From assembly GCF_014649795.1 (NCBI RefSeq), contig NZ_BMTS01000001.1, forward strand, positions 248,001-312,000: 64,000 bases of DNA, read 5' to 3'. The stretch comes from Streptomyces melanogenes. Its GTDB lineage: Bacteria > Actinomycetota > Actinomycetes > Streptomycetales > Streptomycetaceae. The notes under the pieces were generated by a model, which saw nothing but the letters and a program-made list of their open reading frames with translations, did not search any database and was not told the origin of the DNA. A program made the position numbers and the translations under genes. Positions 54,803 through 63,788 of the stretch are shown here, in pieces. Numbering within the stretch: the first letter of the stretch is position 1; the number at the start of each line of letters is the position of its first letter.

Positions 54803-57295
54803 TCATCCCACACTGATCACCTTGGCGATGCTCGGTACGCCGTCTGTATTCAGGGCGAACAGCAGGTACGTCCCGGGGAGGGCGACTCCGGGGTCGCTCG
54901 GGATGGAGAGATCGTAGGAGCCCACGCCGGTCTGCCGGAACGTCAGTGGCACCCGGCGCTGGTCGTTGTCGACGGAGTGGGTCGCCGCACCGGAGCGCAC
55001 CAGGGCGAAGGCGCTGACGGGCGACCCGGTGGAGACCTGCAGCGTCGAGCCGAGCGCCACATGGCTCGGTGGGGTGCTGGTGATCATGGGCCGGGGTCGC
55101 TCGCTGCCGTCCGGGTTGAGCAGGTAGGGCGGGGTGAAGATCGCGCCGTCCAGGTGGTTGGTCGCGCAGTCGCCGCAGAGCCCGCCGCCGCCCGAGAAGA
55201 TCCGTCCGTCGGGCAGCAGGTTCGAGGTGCTGTGGTAGTTGCGGGGGACCGCCATCGTGGCGAGCGGTGTGAAGCGGCCGGTGGCCGGATCCCAGATCTC
55301 CGGGGTCATGACCGACGTGGCGTCGCTGAACGGAACCGGGGTCCCCTGGCCGCCGAAGACCGCGACCTTTCCGTCCGGCAGCACGACGCTGTTGCTGAAC
55401 GCGCGGGCGGCGGCCATGTCTCCGGTGCGGGTGGCCGTGGGCCGACCGCCGCCGTTGAGGTCGACCGTGTAGGCGCGGCGGGTGGCGGGGGTGTCCTGGT
55501 AGGCGGGTGCGCCGCCCAGGGTGAGCAGTTTGCCGATGTCGTACGAGACGGCGTTGCCGTTCATCGCGTCCGCGCTGTCGGCCCGTGTGCCGGCGGGGGT
55601 GATGCTGCCGTTGCCGTCGGTGGTGATCCAGTTCATCTGCTTGCTGGGGCCGAGCTGGAGGACGCGCCCCTGGGAGGTGGCGTGCAGCCACATGTGGTTG
55701 TCGGCCCGGTAGGCGCCCTTGGGGTCGGCGGTCATGGCGCCCTCGACCGGCACGCCCGGGAGTCTGCGCCAGGTGTGGGTGGTGGCCGACCACACTTCGC
55801 CGTCCTTGGGACCGTCCCCGCCGCTCCAGGAGCCGCCGAGGACGAACGCGTCGCCGTTGGAGAGCAGCGTCATCGCCTGGTAGCCGCGGGCGATGTTCAT
55901 GTCGGCCGTCGAGGACCAGGTGTCCGTGCGGGGGTCGTAGATGCTCGCACGGGACGCGTTGCTGCCGCCCGTGACCAGCACCCGCCCGTCGGCGAGCAGG
56001 GCTATGCCGGGGCAGAACATGTCGTGGCCGGTGTTGTCGACGCGGCGCTGGGTCACTCGGCCGGTGGTGAGGTCCATGACGGCGGTCTGGGTGTAGCCGT
56101 TGCTGCCGCCGTACCGGTCGACGGCGTACGCCGACCAGGCCAGCAGTTTGTTGCCGGGCAGTACGGCCGTGGCGACCGGCACCAGGGGGAATCCGGTGAC
56201 CGGTCCCCAGGAGCCCGACAGGGAGGGGTCGCTCGGGCCACTGAGCCGGATCTCGGCGGCGGAGCTCCAGGGGCCGCGCTGTCCCGCCTCGCTGAGGGCG
56301 ACGAGTCGTACGTACCGCGCGGAGACGGTGCGGGTGAAGATGGCGGTCTTCGAGGTCGCGTCGTCCTTCCAGTGGCCGCTCGCGACGGGGGCGTCGAACG
56401 AGGTGCCGTCGAGGCTGGTGGAGATGGCATAGGTGCCGATGCGGCCGTTCGCGCCGGTCTGGCGCGGCTGATAGGTGAGTGCGGAGACGGCGGTCGTGCG
56501 GTGCATGTCGATGACGAGGGCGTGCGGGAGCCGTACGGTCGTCGGCGACCATCTGCTGTGCCAGACGGTGGTGGGATCACCGTCCAGGATGTTGGCGGCG
56601 CGGTCGTTCGCCTGGGCCGTCTCCTCGTCGGTCGCGGAGACCGTCCAGCCGTCGACCGGCAGGGAGGCAGTCGACGGCGCCGTGAGGCCGGGGTCACCCA
56701 GGAGTTGGACGGCGGCTCGGGAAGCGAGGGGAGTGGGCGAGGAGGCGGAGGATATTCGCTCCGTTCCGGCGGCCCAACCGTTGTGACCGGCGGCCGGTGT
56801 CGTGGCGGAGAGCCGTACATAACGGGTGCCCTGGGCGGCGAAGCTGAGGGTCTTGGCGGTGGTGTCGTCCGCCAGGGTTCCGGTGGCGACGGGTTTGGTC
56901 CAGCGCCGCCCGTCCGCGCTGAGGCGGATGGCGTACTCGGTGAGGCGGCTGCCGCCGCCCGTCCTGCGCGGTTGGTAGACGAGCGCCGAAACCACGTCGG
57001 TCCGGTGCATGTCGATGGTGAGGGCAGTGCCGCTCGCCGTGACACTCCAGCCGGACTCGGCCAGGACGGGGGCGGTGGGGCGCATGGCGTCAGCCGGTGC
57101 CACACCGTGGTGGGGAGACATCGGAGACGCGTTGGGGTCGATCACAGGGGAGGCATGGCGGCCGGGGACGGCCGCGTCGCTCGGGGTGACCAGCGGCAGC
57201 AGCGCGGCGGTCGTCGTCGCCGTGGCGAGGAGGACGAGAACACGTGGTCTGAGGCGGGTGAGACGGAACGACGTACGCGAGAACCTGAATGTCAC
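54803..57295 (-). CDS. Secreted galactose-oxidase-like copper radical oxidase
   Basis: 830 residues from a GTG at 57295 (GGGGGG upstream). A signal peptide (LRPRVLVLLATATTTAALLP) precedes two F5/8-type-C (discoidin) domains, residues about 70-180 and 200-350, then a Kelch propeller and a C-terminal DUF1929 domain. The copper-radical set is complete: Cys428 (HDMFCPG), Tyr472 (ARGYQAM), Trp490 (GGSWSGG), Tyr687-His688 (RNYHST) and His773 (ATHSVD). Spacings 428-472, 472-490 and 688-773 equal those of Fusarium galactose oxidase as I remember them. It oxidises a primary alcohol to an aldehyde, making H2O2. Confidence 0.92.
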   Translation of the reverse strand: MTFRFSRTSFRLTRLRPRVLVLLATATTTAALLPLVTPSDAAVPGRHASPVIDPNASPMSPHHGVAPADAMRPTAPVLAESGWSVTASGTALTIDMHRTDVVSALVYQPRRTGGGSRLTEYAIRLSADGRRWTKPVATGTLADDTTAKTLSFAAQGTRYVRLSATTPAAGHNGWAAGTERISSASSPTPLASRAAVQLLGDPGLTAPSTASLPVDGWTVSATDEETAQANDRAANILDGDPTTVWHSRWSPTTVRLPHALVIDMHRTTAVSALTYQPRQTGANGRIGTYAISTSLDGTSFDAPVASGHWKDDATSKTAIFTRTVSARYVRLVALSEAGQRGPWSSAAEIRLSGPSDPSLSGSWGPVTGFPLVPVATAVLPGNKLLAWSAYAVDRYGGSNGYTQTAVMDLTTGRVTQRRVDNTGHDMFCPGIALLADGRVLVTGGSNASRASIYDPRTDTWSSTADMNIARGYQAMTLLSNGDAFVLGGSWSGGDGPKDGEVWSATTHTWRRLPGVPVEGAMTADPKGAYRADNHMWLHATSQGRVLQLGPSKQMNWITTDGNGSITPAGTRADSADAMNGNAVSYDIGKLLTLGGAPAYQDTPATRRAYTVDLNGGGRPTATRTGDMAAARAFSNSVVLPDGKVAVFGGQGTPVPFSDATSVMTPEIWDPATGRFTPLATMAVPRNYHSTSNLLPDGRIFSGGGGLCGDCATNHLDGAIFTPPYLLNPDGSERPRPMITSTPPSHVALGSTLQVSTGSPVSAFALVRSGAATHSVDNDQRRVPLTFRQTGVGSYDLSIPSDPGVALPGTYLLFALNTDGVPSIAKVISVG

Positions 57296-57632
57296 CCGAG
57301 CCCCCCGGCCGAGATGTGGTAGCAATGTTCCGGCTGAACCTAGGACATGTGGATGCCATGTCAAGGTCAGCGGCCGGAAATGCCCCGGCTCGGGCTGCCG
57401 CACCGGTGAGACGCCAGTCGGCAGTTGCCCGTAGCCGGGGGCCGCTGCCGACCGGATCCTCTCGCGGCCGGGCCGGGCCGGACCGGCGAGGCCGAGGCGG
57501 TTGACCGCGACGCGATACACCGTGGACAGCAGCGACGCCATACACCGCACCATGGACAGGATCGCGCTCCGGCGGGCCCTCCCGAGCCGTCGGCTCCGCC
57601 TCGGCCCCAGCCCGACCTGCCCTCGGTAGGTG
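57296..57632. other. Upstream region of the copper-oxidase gene
   Basis: 337 bases between the MFS stop and the oxidase start. It contains the oxidase promoter at 57337-57364. The remainder (57370-57632) is GC-rich with no gene I can support. Confidence 0.5.
57337..57364 (-). promoter_or_regulatory. Sigma-70-type promoter of the copper-oxidase gene
   Basis: On the minus strand TTGACA (57359-57364), a 16-bp spacer and TAGGTT (57337-57342) give a near-consensus HrdB-type promoter. Transcription would start near 57330, leaving a leader of about 35 nt before the GTG. Confidence 0.65.
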
Positions 57633-59072
57633 TTAGCGGGCCACCTCGTACGCCGCCACGCCTGCTCGGCGGCCCGCGAGGGCCAGCAGGGCGACGCCTG
57701 TCAGGGTTCCGGCGACGAGTACGGTCGCACCGGTCCACGCGGCGTAGCCCACCGCGTCCGTGAAGGCCGCGCCAGGGTTCTTGGCGCCCGCTGCCAGGCG
57801 GTCCGTGAAGTGGGAGGTCATCAGGGTGCCCAGGATGCTGGTGCCCAGGACCGCGCCGACCTGGCGGGCGGCGTTGACCGTGCCGCTCGCCTCGCCCTCG
57901 CGGCCGCGCGGCACATGGCTGACGCCGAGTGCGGTAGAGGGCGCGTTGGCCAGTCCGCAGCCGAGGCCGAAGACGACGAGGGCGGCGGCGTACCCGGTGA
58001 AGGTGTCGCCCGGCTCGACGGTGGCGAACAGCGCCGCACCGAGGGCGGCCAGGAGGAGCCCCGCGATGATCAGCGGGCGAGGGCCCCACTTGCGTACGAG
58101 GATGCCTGCCACCACCGAGGCGGCGATGAACGTACCGAACTCCGCGAGGAGTTGGACGCCCACCTCCAGGGCGCTCAGTCCGCGTACCCGCTGGAGCCAC
58201 AGGACCTGGAGCAAGGAGATCCCGACGAAGCCGAAGAGGACAGTGGCCGCGAGCAGGAGGGAGGCGCTGTAGGACGGGTCGCGCATCAGGCGCAGGTCGA
58301 CCATGGGGTGGTCGCGGCGCAGTTCGACGGCGACGAAGGTGCCGAGGAGGACGACTGCTCCGGCGAGGGAGGAGAGTGCGCGGGCGGAGGCGTAGCCGTG
58401 GTGGCCGCCGTCGATCAACCAGTAGATGAGCAGGGCGAGTCCGGCCGTGCCGAGCACCTGGCCGGCCCAGTCGGGTCGGCCGCCGGGGACGCGTGACTCC
58501 TCCACCCGGGTCAGCGCCACGAGGACGGCCAGGGCGCCGAGTACGAGGTTCAGCCAGAAGGCCGCGTGCCAGGTCCACCAGCGCAGGGCGAGCCCGGCGG
58601 TGACCGGGCCGATGGCCAGGCCGAGCCCCGAGGTGGCGGCCCAGGCGGAGATGGCTCCGGCGCGGCGGCGCGGGTCGGGGAAGGCGTGGCTGACCAGCGC
58701 GAGCGAGCTCGGGGTGATCAGCGCCCCGCCGAGGCCCGCGAGGGCCTGGCCGACCAGGACCGTAGGCAGGTTGGAGGAGAGGACCAGGACCAGTCCTCCC
58801 GCGCCCATCGCCACGGCACCGGCGAGGAAGATCTTTCTGCGGCCCCAACGGTCCGAGAGGGCGCCCGCGCCGAGGACGAAGGAGGCGACGACGAGGGTGT
58901 ACATGCTGGGCACCCAGACCAGGTCGGCGGGGGCGATGCCTAGGTCGTCCTGGACGGCGCTGAGGGTGCCGATGGTCTGGGTGGTCTGGAGGAAGACGGT
59001 GAACAGACCGAGGCAGGCGGCCACGAGGACGGCCACGGGGCTGCCCTTGGAACGCGGTTCAGCGCGCGGCAT
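57633..59072 (-). CDS. MFS drug-efflux transporter (DHA2/14-TMS type)
   Basis: 479 residues. Hydrophobic helices fill the sequence; motif A is GALSDRWGRRKIF and motif C-like AATSGLGLAIGPVTAGL is present. The length and the extra central helices fit the 14-helix DHA2 group of proton-linked multidrug exporters. Its start overlaps the SDR gene stop by 14 bp, so the two are co-transcribed. Substrate unknown. Confidence 0.92.
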   Translation of the reverse strand: MPRAEPRSKGSPVAVLVAACLGLFTVFLQTTQTIGTLSAVQDDLGIAPADLVWVPSMYTLVVASFVLGAGALSDRWGRRKIFLAGAVAMGAGGLVLVLSSNLPTVLVGQALAGLGGALITPSSLALVSHAFPDPRRRAGAISAWAATSGLGLAIGPVTAGLALRWWTWHAAFWLNLVLGALAVLVALTRVEESRVPGGRPDWAGQVLGTAGLALLIYWLIDGGHHGYASARALSSLAGAVVLLGTFVAVELRRDHPMVDLRLMRDPSYSASLLLAATVLFGFVGISLLQVLWLQRVRGLSALEVGVQLLAEFGTFIAASVVAGILVRKWGPRPLIIAGLLLAALGAALFATVEPGDTFTGYAAALVVFGLGCGLANAPSTALGVSHVPRGREGEASGTVNAARQVGAVLGTSILGTLMTSHFTDRLAAGAKNPGAAFTDAVGYAAWTGATVLVAGTLTGVALLALAGRRAGVAAYEVAR

Positions 59073-59745
59073 GCGGCACCCCCGACAGCGCGGCCTTGAC
59101 CTGGCGGGTGATCTCGTCGGCGAGTACTTCCTCGCGGCCCGCCTCGACCGCGTCGAGCACCTGGTGGGCGACGTCGACGGGGCTCGTCTTCGGCTGGTCG
59201 ACGCCCGCCGCCATGTCGGTGTCGATGAAGGCCGCGTGTACGGCGACGGTCAACGTGCCCTGTGGGCGCAGCTCTTCGCGTATCGCGTTGGTCATCGACA
59301 GGGCGGCCGCTTTGGAGACACCGTACGAACCGATCTGCGGGAGGGTGTGCCAGGACAGCACGGAGAGCATGTTGACGACGGCGCCGCCACCGTTGCGGGC
59401 GAGTACGGGGGCGAAGGCGCGGCACATCGCGAGAGTGCCGAACAGATTGGTCTCCAGCTCCGCCCTCGCCCCTTCGAGTGAGTCCGCACCGATCAGGGAA
59501 CTGCCGCTCAGAATCCCCGCGTTGTTGAGGAGAAGGGAGGTGTCGGAGCAGAGTTCGGCGGCCGCGGCGACCTGGGTGGGGTCGGTGATGTCGAGCGCGA
59601 CCGGGGTGAGACCCGGGTCGGTCACCGTGCGCGGATCGCGCGCCGCCGCGTAGACCGTTTTGGCACCCCGCTCCAGCAGGGCGAGGGCGAACGCGCGCCC
59701 CAGCCCTCGGTTGGCGCCGGTCACGAGCGCCGTGGTGTTGCGCAT
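59059..59745 (-). CDS. Short-chain dehydrogenase/reductase
   Basis: 228 residues. The cofactor motif TGANRGLGRA (residues 9-18), NNAG, the catalytic Ser in NMLSVLSW and the YGVSK active site (Tyr-x-x-x-Lys) are all present, giving a classical SDR. It reduces or oxidises a small alcohol or ketone with NAD(P)H. It is first in the operon with an MFS exporter and has its own promoter at 59815-59842. Confidence 0.93.
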   Translation of the reverse strand: MRNTTALVTGANRGLGRAFALALLERGAKTVYAAARDPRTVTDPGLTPVALDITDPTQVAAAAELCSDTSLLLNNAGILSGSSLIGADSLEGARAELETNLFGTLAMCRAFAPVLARNGGGAVVNMLSVLSWHTLPQIGSYGVSKAAALSMTNAIREELRPQGTLTVAVHAAFIDTDMAAGVDQPKTSPVDVAHQVLDAVEAGREEVLADEITRQVKAALSGVPHAAR

Positions 59746-59814
59746 GCGTGTCTTCTTTCGGGAGTCGTGGAAGGACGTCCGGTCCGGAGCCGGGTTAGTT
59801 GGAAATCTGGACTC

Positions 59815-59842
59815 ACCATAGCGGAGTGGGTTGGATATTCAA
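59815..59842 (-). promoter_or_regulatory. Sigma-70-type promoter of the SDR-MFS operon
   Basis: On the minus strand TTGAAT (59837-59842), a 16-bp spacer and TATGGT (59815-59820) form a promoter in the AT-richest part of the 59746-59972 spacer. The leader would be about 60 nt. Confidence 0.55.
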
Positions 59843-59972
59843 ATGGACGGGGGATGGGTGGGGGTTGGTGTGCGCGGAGTGCTGTCGATGGGGGCGAGGG
59901 GAACGGGGGGAAGCGTGAAGAGTGAAGGGCGACTGAGGGGGCGGTCGATGGAGTGGTGTGCGGTGGCGGGTG

Positions 59973-60566
59973 TCAGCGCGCCGCCTCGACCTCCAGATAG
60001 CGGTGGCGGCGCGCGCCCCGGTATTCCAGTGCCTCCCAGCCCAACGGCCGCAGCGCGTCCGCGCAGCGGCGCAGTGCCTCCGGTTCCTCCTGGGCGGCGC
60101 CACTTCCGGCCGGGCCCAGCCACTCCACGCGGACGACTCCGGGCTGGTCGGCCGGGCCCACGCGGTAGCCGGTCGCGGTTCGCTGTCCGGCAGCGTCCAC
60201 GGCCGACGGTGGAATGCCCGCGGCCTCCAGGGCCAGGGCGATCGCGCGCACCATCTGGTTCCGCTCCCAGGTAGCGGGCATGGAGAGCGGATCGGGGTGC
60301 CCGGTGTTCATCAGGCGCCGGATCTGTCGCAGCCCCTCGAAGGCGACCCGTACCGCCGCCTCCCGCTGGGCGGGCGGTTCCGTCGGTGCGGGCCCATCGC
60401 CGGTCGCCGCCTCGAAGGCCGCTGCCGTGGGCCGCTCGTCGCGCTCGTGGGGAGGCGTCACCGTAATCCCTTCTCCGGGGGCGGGGAGGGTAAGTGTCGC
60501 CGACCTTGCGGGGTGAATGGGGTCGAGGGCTGTAGGGGCTGGTTTGGTGAGTAAAGTTTGCGCCAT
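59973..60566 (-). CDS. Hypothetical protein with a TTA codon
   Basis: 197 residues from the ATG at 60566. Codon 5 (60554-60552) is TTA, so full translation should need the bldA tRNA. Residues 1-65 are Pro/Thr/Ala-rich and disordered. The second half is folded (AAVRVAFEGLRQIRRLMNTG, ALALEAAGIPPSAVD, GVVRVEWLGPAGSGAAQEEP) and ends in a basic HRYLEVEAAR. No family recognised. It is divergent from a TetR gene, with only 41 bp between starts. Confidence 0.75.
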   Translation of the reverse strand: MAQTLLTKPAPTALDPIHPARSATLTLPAPGEGITVTPPHERDERPTAAAFEAATGDGPAPTEPPAQREAAVRVAFEGLRQIRRLMNTGHPDPLSMPATWERNQMVRAIALALEAAGIPPSAVDAAGQRTATGYRVGPADQPGVVRVEWLGPAGSGAAQEEPEALRRCADALRPLGWEALEYRGARRHRYLEVEAAR

Positions 60567-60586
60567 GTGAGACAGATTTGTATCAT
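60558..60586 (+). promoter_or_regulatory. Promoter of the TetR gene
   Basis: TTGCGC (60558-60563), a 17-bp spacer and TATCAT (60581-60586) give a sigma-70-type promoter whose start falls about 15 nt before the ATG at 60608. It overlaps the divergent gene's start region, so one bound repressor could block both directions. Confidence 0.55.
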
Positions 60587-60607
60587 TCGAGGCATGGAGG
60601 GATCGTC

Positions 60608-61171
60608 ATGCTGAAAGATGAAGCGCTGCTCGACGCGGCAGCGCGGGTACTCGCGGACAATCGCGGTGCTTCGCTGGTCCAGGTCGCCAGCGGGATCGGC
60701 ATCAGCCGCGCGACGCTGAGCAGGCGCTACCCGACCCGGGAAGCGCTGATCAGAGCCGTCGCGGCGCGGGCCATCGACGTCATCGACGAACGGCTGGCCG
60801 CCACCGACCTGCCCGACGACGCGGACGCGGCGGCGTTCGACGCCTCACTCGAACGGCTGATCGCGGACCTGGCGCCCGCCGTGGACCTGTACGGCTTCAC
60901 CGCCCACGACGGCCTCGTCCTCGCGGATCCCGTCTTCCGGGCCGGCCTGGAGCGGCACGACCAGCGCGCCCTGCGCTTCGTGACCCTCGGGCAGCGGCTC
61001 GGGCGCCTCCGCGGCGACCTGCCGCCGTACTGGATCTGGTACATGCTGTGGGGACTGCTCGACGCGGCCGCCGAGGGCGTCCGCGACGGTCACCTCGGAC
61101 ACCGCGAGATCCGCCGCCTGGTCGGCACCGTGTTCCGCCACGGCGCGGAACCGCCGGACGCCCCGTCCTGA
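60608..61171 (+). CDS. TetR-family transcriptional regulator
   Basis: 187 residues from the ATG at 60608 (GGAGGG 5-6 nt upstream). The N-terminal helix-turn-helix is clear: LLDAAARVLADNRGASLVQV, then GISRATLSRRYPTREALIRA. The C-terminal ligand domain is helical. It lies 89 bp before an MFS exporter on the same strand, so it probably represses that pump and itself until a drug-like ligand binds. Confidence 0.92.
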   Translation: MLKDEALLDAAARVLADNRGASLVQVASGIGISRATLSRRYPTREALIRAVAARAIDVIDERLAATDLPDDADAAAFDASLERLIADLAPAVDLYGFTAHDGLVLADPVFRAGLERHDQRALRFVTLGQRLGRLRGDLPPYWIWYMLWGLLDAAAEGVRDGHLGHREIRRLVGTVFRHGAEPPDAPS

Positions 61172-61260
61172 CAGCAACGTCCTCTTCGTCTTCGTACCGC
61201 CTGGGCACCACGTCACAAGCCCCTACGGACCCCGAGCAAACCGCTTCGAACGGAACACCC

Positions 61261-62814
61261 ATGTACGCCCCTGTCTCCCGGCCCGCCGCCGACCTCACCG
61301 AGCGCCTGGATCCCCGGCGTTGGATCGTCCTGACGATCCTCTCCGGGAGCCTTCTGCTGATCGCGATGGACACCACCATCCTCAACGTGGCCTTTCCGTC
61401 GCTGGTGGCCGACCTCCAGCCCGGCTCGGTCGAACAGCTCTGGATCATCGACGTCTACGCCCTGGCCCTCTCCGGCCTGCTCGTCACCGCCGGTGGCCTC
61501 GGCGACCGCTGGGGGCGCAAGCGCCTGCTCCTGGTCGGCTTCGGGATCTTCGCGTTCGCCTCGCTGCTGGCCGTGTTCGCCACCGAGGCCTGGCACGTCA
61601 TCGGCGCGCGGGCGCTGCTCGGTGTCGGCGGCGCCGCGATCATGCCGTCCACCCTGTCGATCCTGCGGGACGTGTTCACGGACGCGCGCGAGAGGGCGTT
61701 CGCGTACGCCGTGTGGGCCGCCGTTCTCGGTGGCGGTATGGCTCTCGGGCCGATCCTCGGCGGTCTGCTCGTCCAGGACCACGGCTGGCAGTCGGCGTTC
61801 CTGCTCAACATTCCCATCGCCGCGCTGGTGATCGGGTTCGGTCTCTGGTTCCTGCCCGAGTCGCGCTCCGCGCGCAGCGGCAAGTGGGACTGGTGGGGCG
61901 TGGGGCAGTCGATCGTCGGCATGCTCGCCCTCGCGGGCGGGATCAAGCAGCTCGGCAAGAGCGGTGTCGACGACCCGATGCCGTGGATCCTGCTGGCCGT
62001 CGCGGCAGTTGCCTTGACCGTGTTCGTACGCCGTCAGCTCCGCTTGGAGGTTCCCCTTCTCCAGGTCCGGCTCTTCGCCAACCGGTCCTTCAGCCTCGCC
62101 GCCACCGCCATCTTCCTGGGCATGGTCGGCATGGGCGCGGTGCTCTTCCTGGTGACGCAGTGGTTCCAGTACGCGCAGGGGTACACACCGCTGCAGGCCG
62201 GACTGCGGCTGCTGCCCGCGCCGCTCGGTCTGATCGTCACGTCGATGACCACGCCCGCGCTGATGCAGCGCTTTCCCATCCGGCATGTGATGGGCGCCGG
62301 ACTGGTCGCGATGGCGGCGGGGCTCGCGCTGCCCTGGGTCGTCCAGCAGTTCGCGGAGGTGGGCTACCCGGCCTTCGCCGTCGCCCTCGCGGTGCTCGGC
62401 CTCGGCGTCGGCGTGGCCACCACGGTGGCGTCCGTGACGCTCATGGCCGCCGCGCCCACGGACGACGTCGGTGGTGCGGCGGCGATCGAGGAGACCTGCT
62501 ACGAACTGGGCGCCGCCATGGGCGTGGCCATCCTCGGCAGCCTCGCCACCGTCCTCTACACGGCCAACCTGCCCTCGTTCGACCTGACTGGACAGGCGTC
62601 CGACAAGGTGCGTGACTCCGTCGGTGAGGCGGCGCATGTGGCCGACGAGATAGGCGGCCCGGCCGGCAAGGCGCTGCTCGACACCGTCTCGCACGCCTAC
62701 AGCACGGCCGTCACCCCGGCCTTCCTGGTCGCCGCGGGCCTCGCACTCGCCGCCGCCGCGATGGTGTGGGCGTGGATACCCAGGGACCTGCGCCCGACGG
62801 AGAACGCGCACTGA
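61261..62814 (+). CDS. MFS drug-efflux transporter (DHA2/14-TMS type)
   Basis: 517 residues from the ATG at 61261. Motif D1 LLIAMDTTILNVAFPSLVAD, motif A GGLGDRWGRKRLL and motif C AVLGGGMALGPILGGLL are all present, the pattern of QacA/EmrB-type 14-helix exporters. It pumps lipophilic cations or antibiotics with protons. It belongs with the TetR gene upstream. It is a different protein from the MFS at 57633. Confidence 0.93.
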   Translation: MYAPVSRPAADLTERLDPRRWIVLTILSGSLLLIAMDTTILNVAFPSLVADLQPGSVEQLWIIDVYALALSGLLVTAGGLGDRWGRKRLLLVGFGIFAFASLLAVFATEAWHVIGARALLGVGGAAIMPSTLSILRDVFTDARERAFAYAVWAAVLGGGMALGPILGGLLVQDHGWQSAFLLNIPIAALVIGFGLWFLPESRSARSGKWDWWGVGQSIVGMLALAGGIKQLGKSGVDDPMPWILLAVAAVALTVFVRRQLRLEVPLLQVRLFANRSFSLAATAIFLGMVGMGAVLFLVTQWFQYAQGYTPLQAGLRLLPAPLGLIVTSMTTPALMQRFPIRHVMGAGLVAMAAGLALPWVVQQFAEVGYPAFAVALAVLGLGVGVATTVASVTLMAAAPTDDVGGAAAIEETCYELGAAMGVAILGSLATVLYTANLPSFDLTGQASDKVRDSVGEAAHVADEIGGPAGKALLDTVSHAYSTAVTPAFLVAAGLALAAAAMVWAWIPRDLRPTENAH

Positions 62815-62881
62815 GGCGTACGGGCCCTTGCCTCGCCCCCGGCCCGCAGTGCCCCTGCTCACGGCCCCGCGCCCGCCCCGA

Positions 62882-63775
62882 TCAGGCGCCGTGGCCGGGG
62901 CGCAGGCCGTCCATCTTGTCGGGGTTGACCTGGAAGCGCAGTTGGTGGATGCGTCCGTCCAGCAGGTCGAAGGTGAGCGCGCCCAGCGGCTGGCCGTCCA
63001 CGCTGAAGAGCAGGCCCTGCTCGCCGTTGAGCGACGCGGCCCGGATCTCCAGCGGTTCGAGGTGGGGCTTGGCGAGGACGCCGACCATCCACCGCGCCAC
63101 GTTGTCGGCGGTGTGCAGGGGCCGGCGGGCGGCGGTGACCTTGCCGCCGCCGTCCGACCAGGCGGTCACATCGGGGGCGAGCAGCTCCATCATGGCGTTG
63201 AGGTCGCCGCCCTGGCAGGCGGCGATGAAACGCCGGGTGACCTGGGAGCGCTGCTCCGCGTCGGTGTCGTACCGGGGGCGGCGCGCCTGGACGTGCTCCC
63301 GCGCCCGGTGGGCAATCTGACGGATCGTCGGTTCGGGGCGTTCGAGGACCTCGGCGATCTCGGCGTGGCTGTAGCCGAAGACCTCGCGCAGCAGGAACAC
63401 GGCCCGTTCGACGGGGCTGAGGGTTTCCAGGACGACCAGCATCGCCATGGAGACGGTGTCGGCCAACTCCGCCTCCTCGGCGATGTCAGGGGTGGTGAGC
63501 CAGGGTTCGGGCAGCCAGGGGCCGACGTACGCCTCGCGGGTGGCGGCGGCCGAAGTGAGCCGGTTGAGCGCCAGGTTGGTGACCGTGCGCACGAGGTACG
63601 CCTTGGGGTGCCGCACCCCGCTCCGGTCCGTCTGGGACCACTTGAGCCAGGCGTCCTGGAGGATGTCCTCGGCGTCGCTGACGCTGCCGAGCATGCGGTA
63701 GGCGGTGGCGAACAGCAGCCGCCGGTGCTCGGTGAACGGGTCGAGGGCAGCGTCTTCGCCGGTCGTACTGATCAT
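62882..63775 (-). CDS. ECF sigma factor of the ECF41 type with C-terminal NTF2-like domain
   Basis: 297 residues from the ATG at 63775. Sigma-2 (FATAYRMLGSVSDAEDILQD, residues about 22-41) and sigma-4 (LSPVERAVFLLREVFGYSHA, residues 119-138) are joined by the linker GPWLPEP (85-91), a known ECF41 mark. Residues about 175-290 form a SnoaL/NTF2-like domain ending in NPDKM, near the family NPDKL. In this class the C-terminal domain replaces an anti-sigma factor. It lies 13 bp after a partial epimerase gene on the same strand, and may control that gene. Confidence 0.93.
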   Translation of the reverse strand: MISTTGEDAALDPFTEHRRLLFATAYRMLGSVSDAEDILQDAWLKWSQTDRSGVRHPKAYLVRTVTNLALNRLTSAAATREAYVGPWLPEPWLTTPDIAEEAELADTVSMAMLVVLETLSPVERAVFLLREVFGYSHAEIAEVLERPEPTIRQIAHRAREHVQARRPRYDTDAEQRSQVTRRFIAACQGGDLNAMMELLAPDVTAWSDGGGKVTAARRPLHTADNVARWMVGVLAKPHLEPLEIRAASLNGEQGLLFSVDGQPLGALTFDLLDGRIHQLRFQVNPDKMDGLRPGHGA

Positions 63776-63788
63776 GGCGGTCAGGCTG

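Noticed and set aside
52712..57322. A 1,536-codon plus-strand frame over the membrane protein and copper-oxidase genes
   Set aside because: It overlaps three well-supported genes and shows Arg/Gly/Val-rich shadow composition.
57633..62814. Two MFS exporters as a recent duplication
   Set aside because: Both are 14-helix types but their sequences differ throughout, so they are separate family members.
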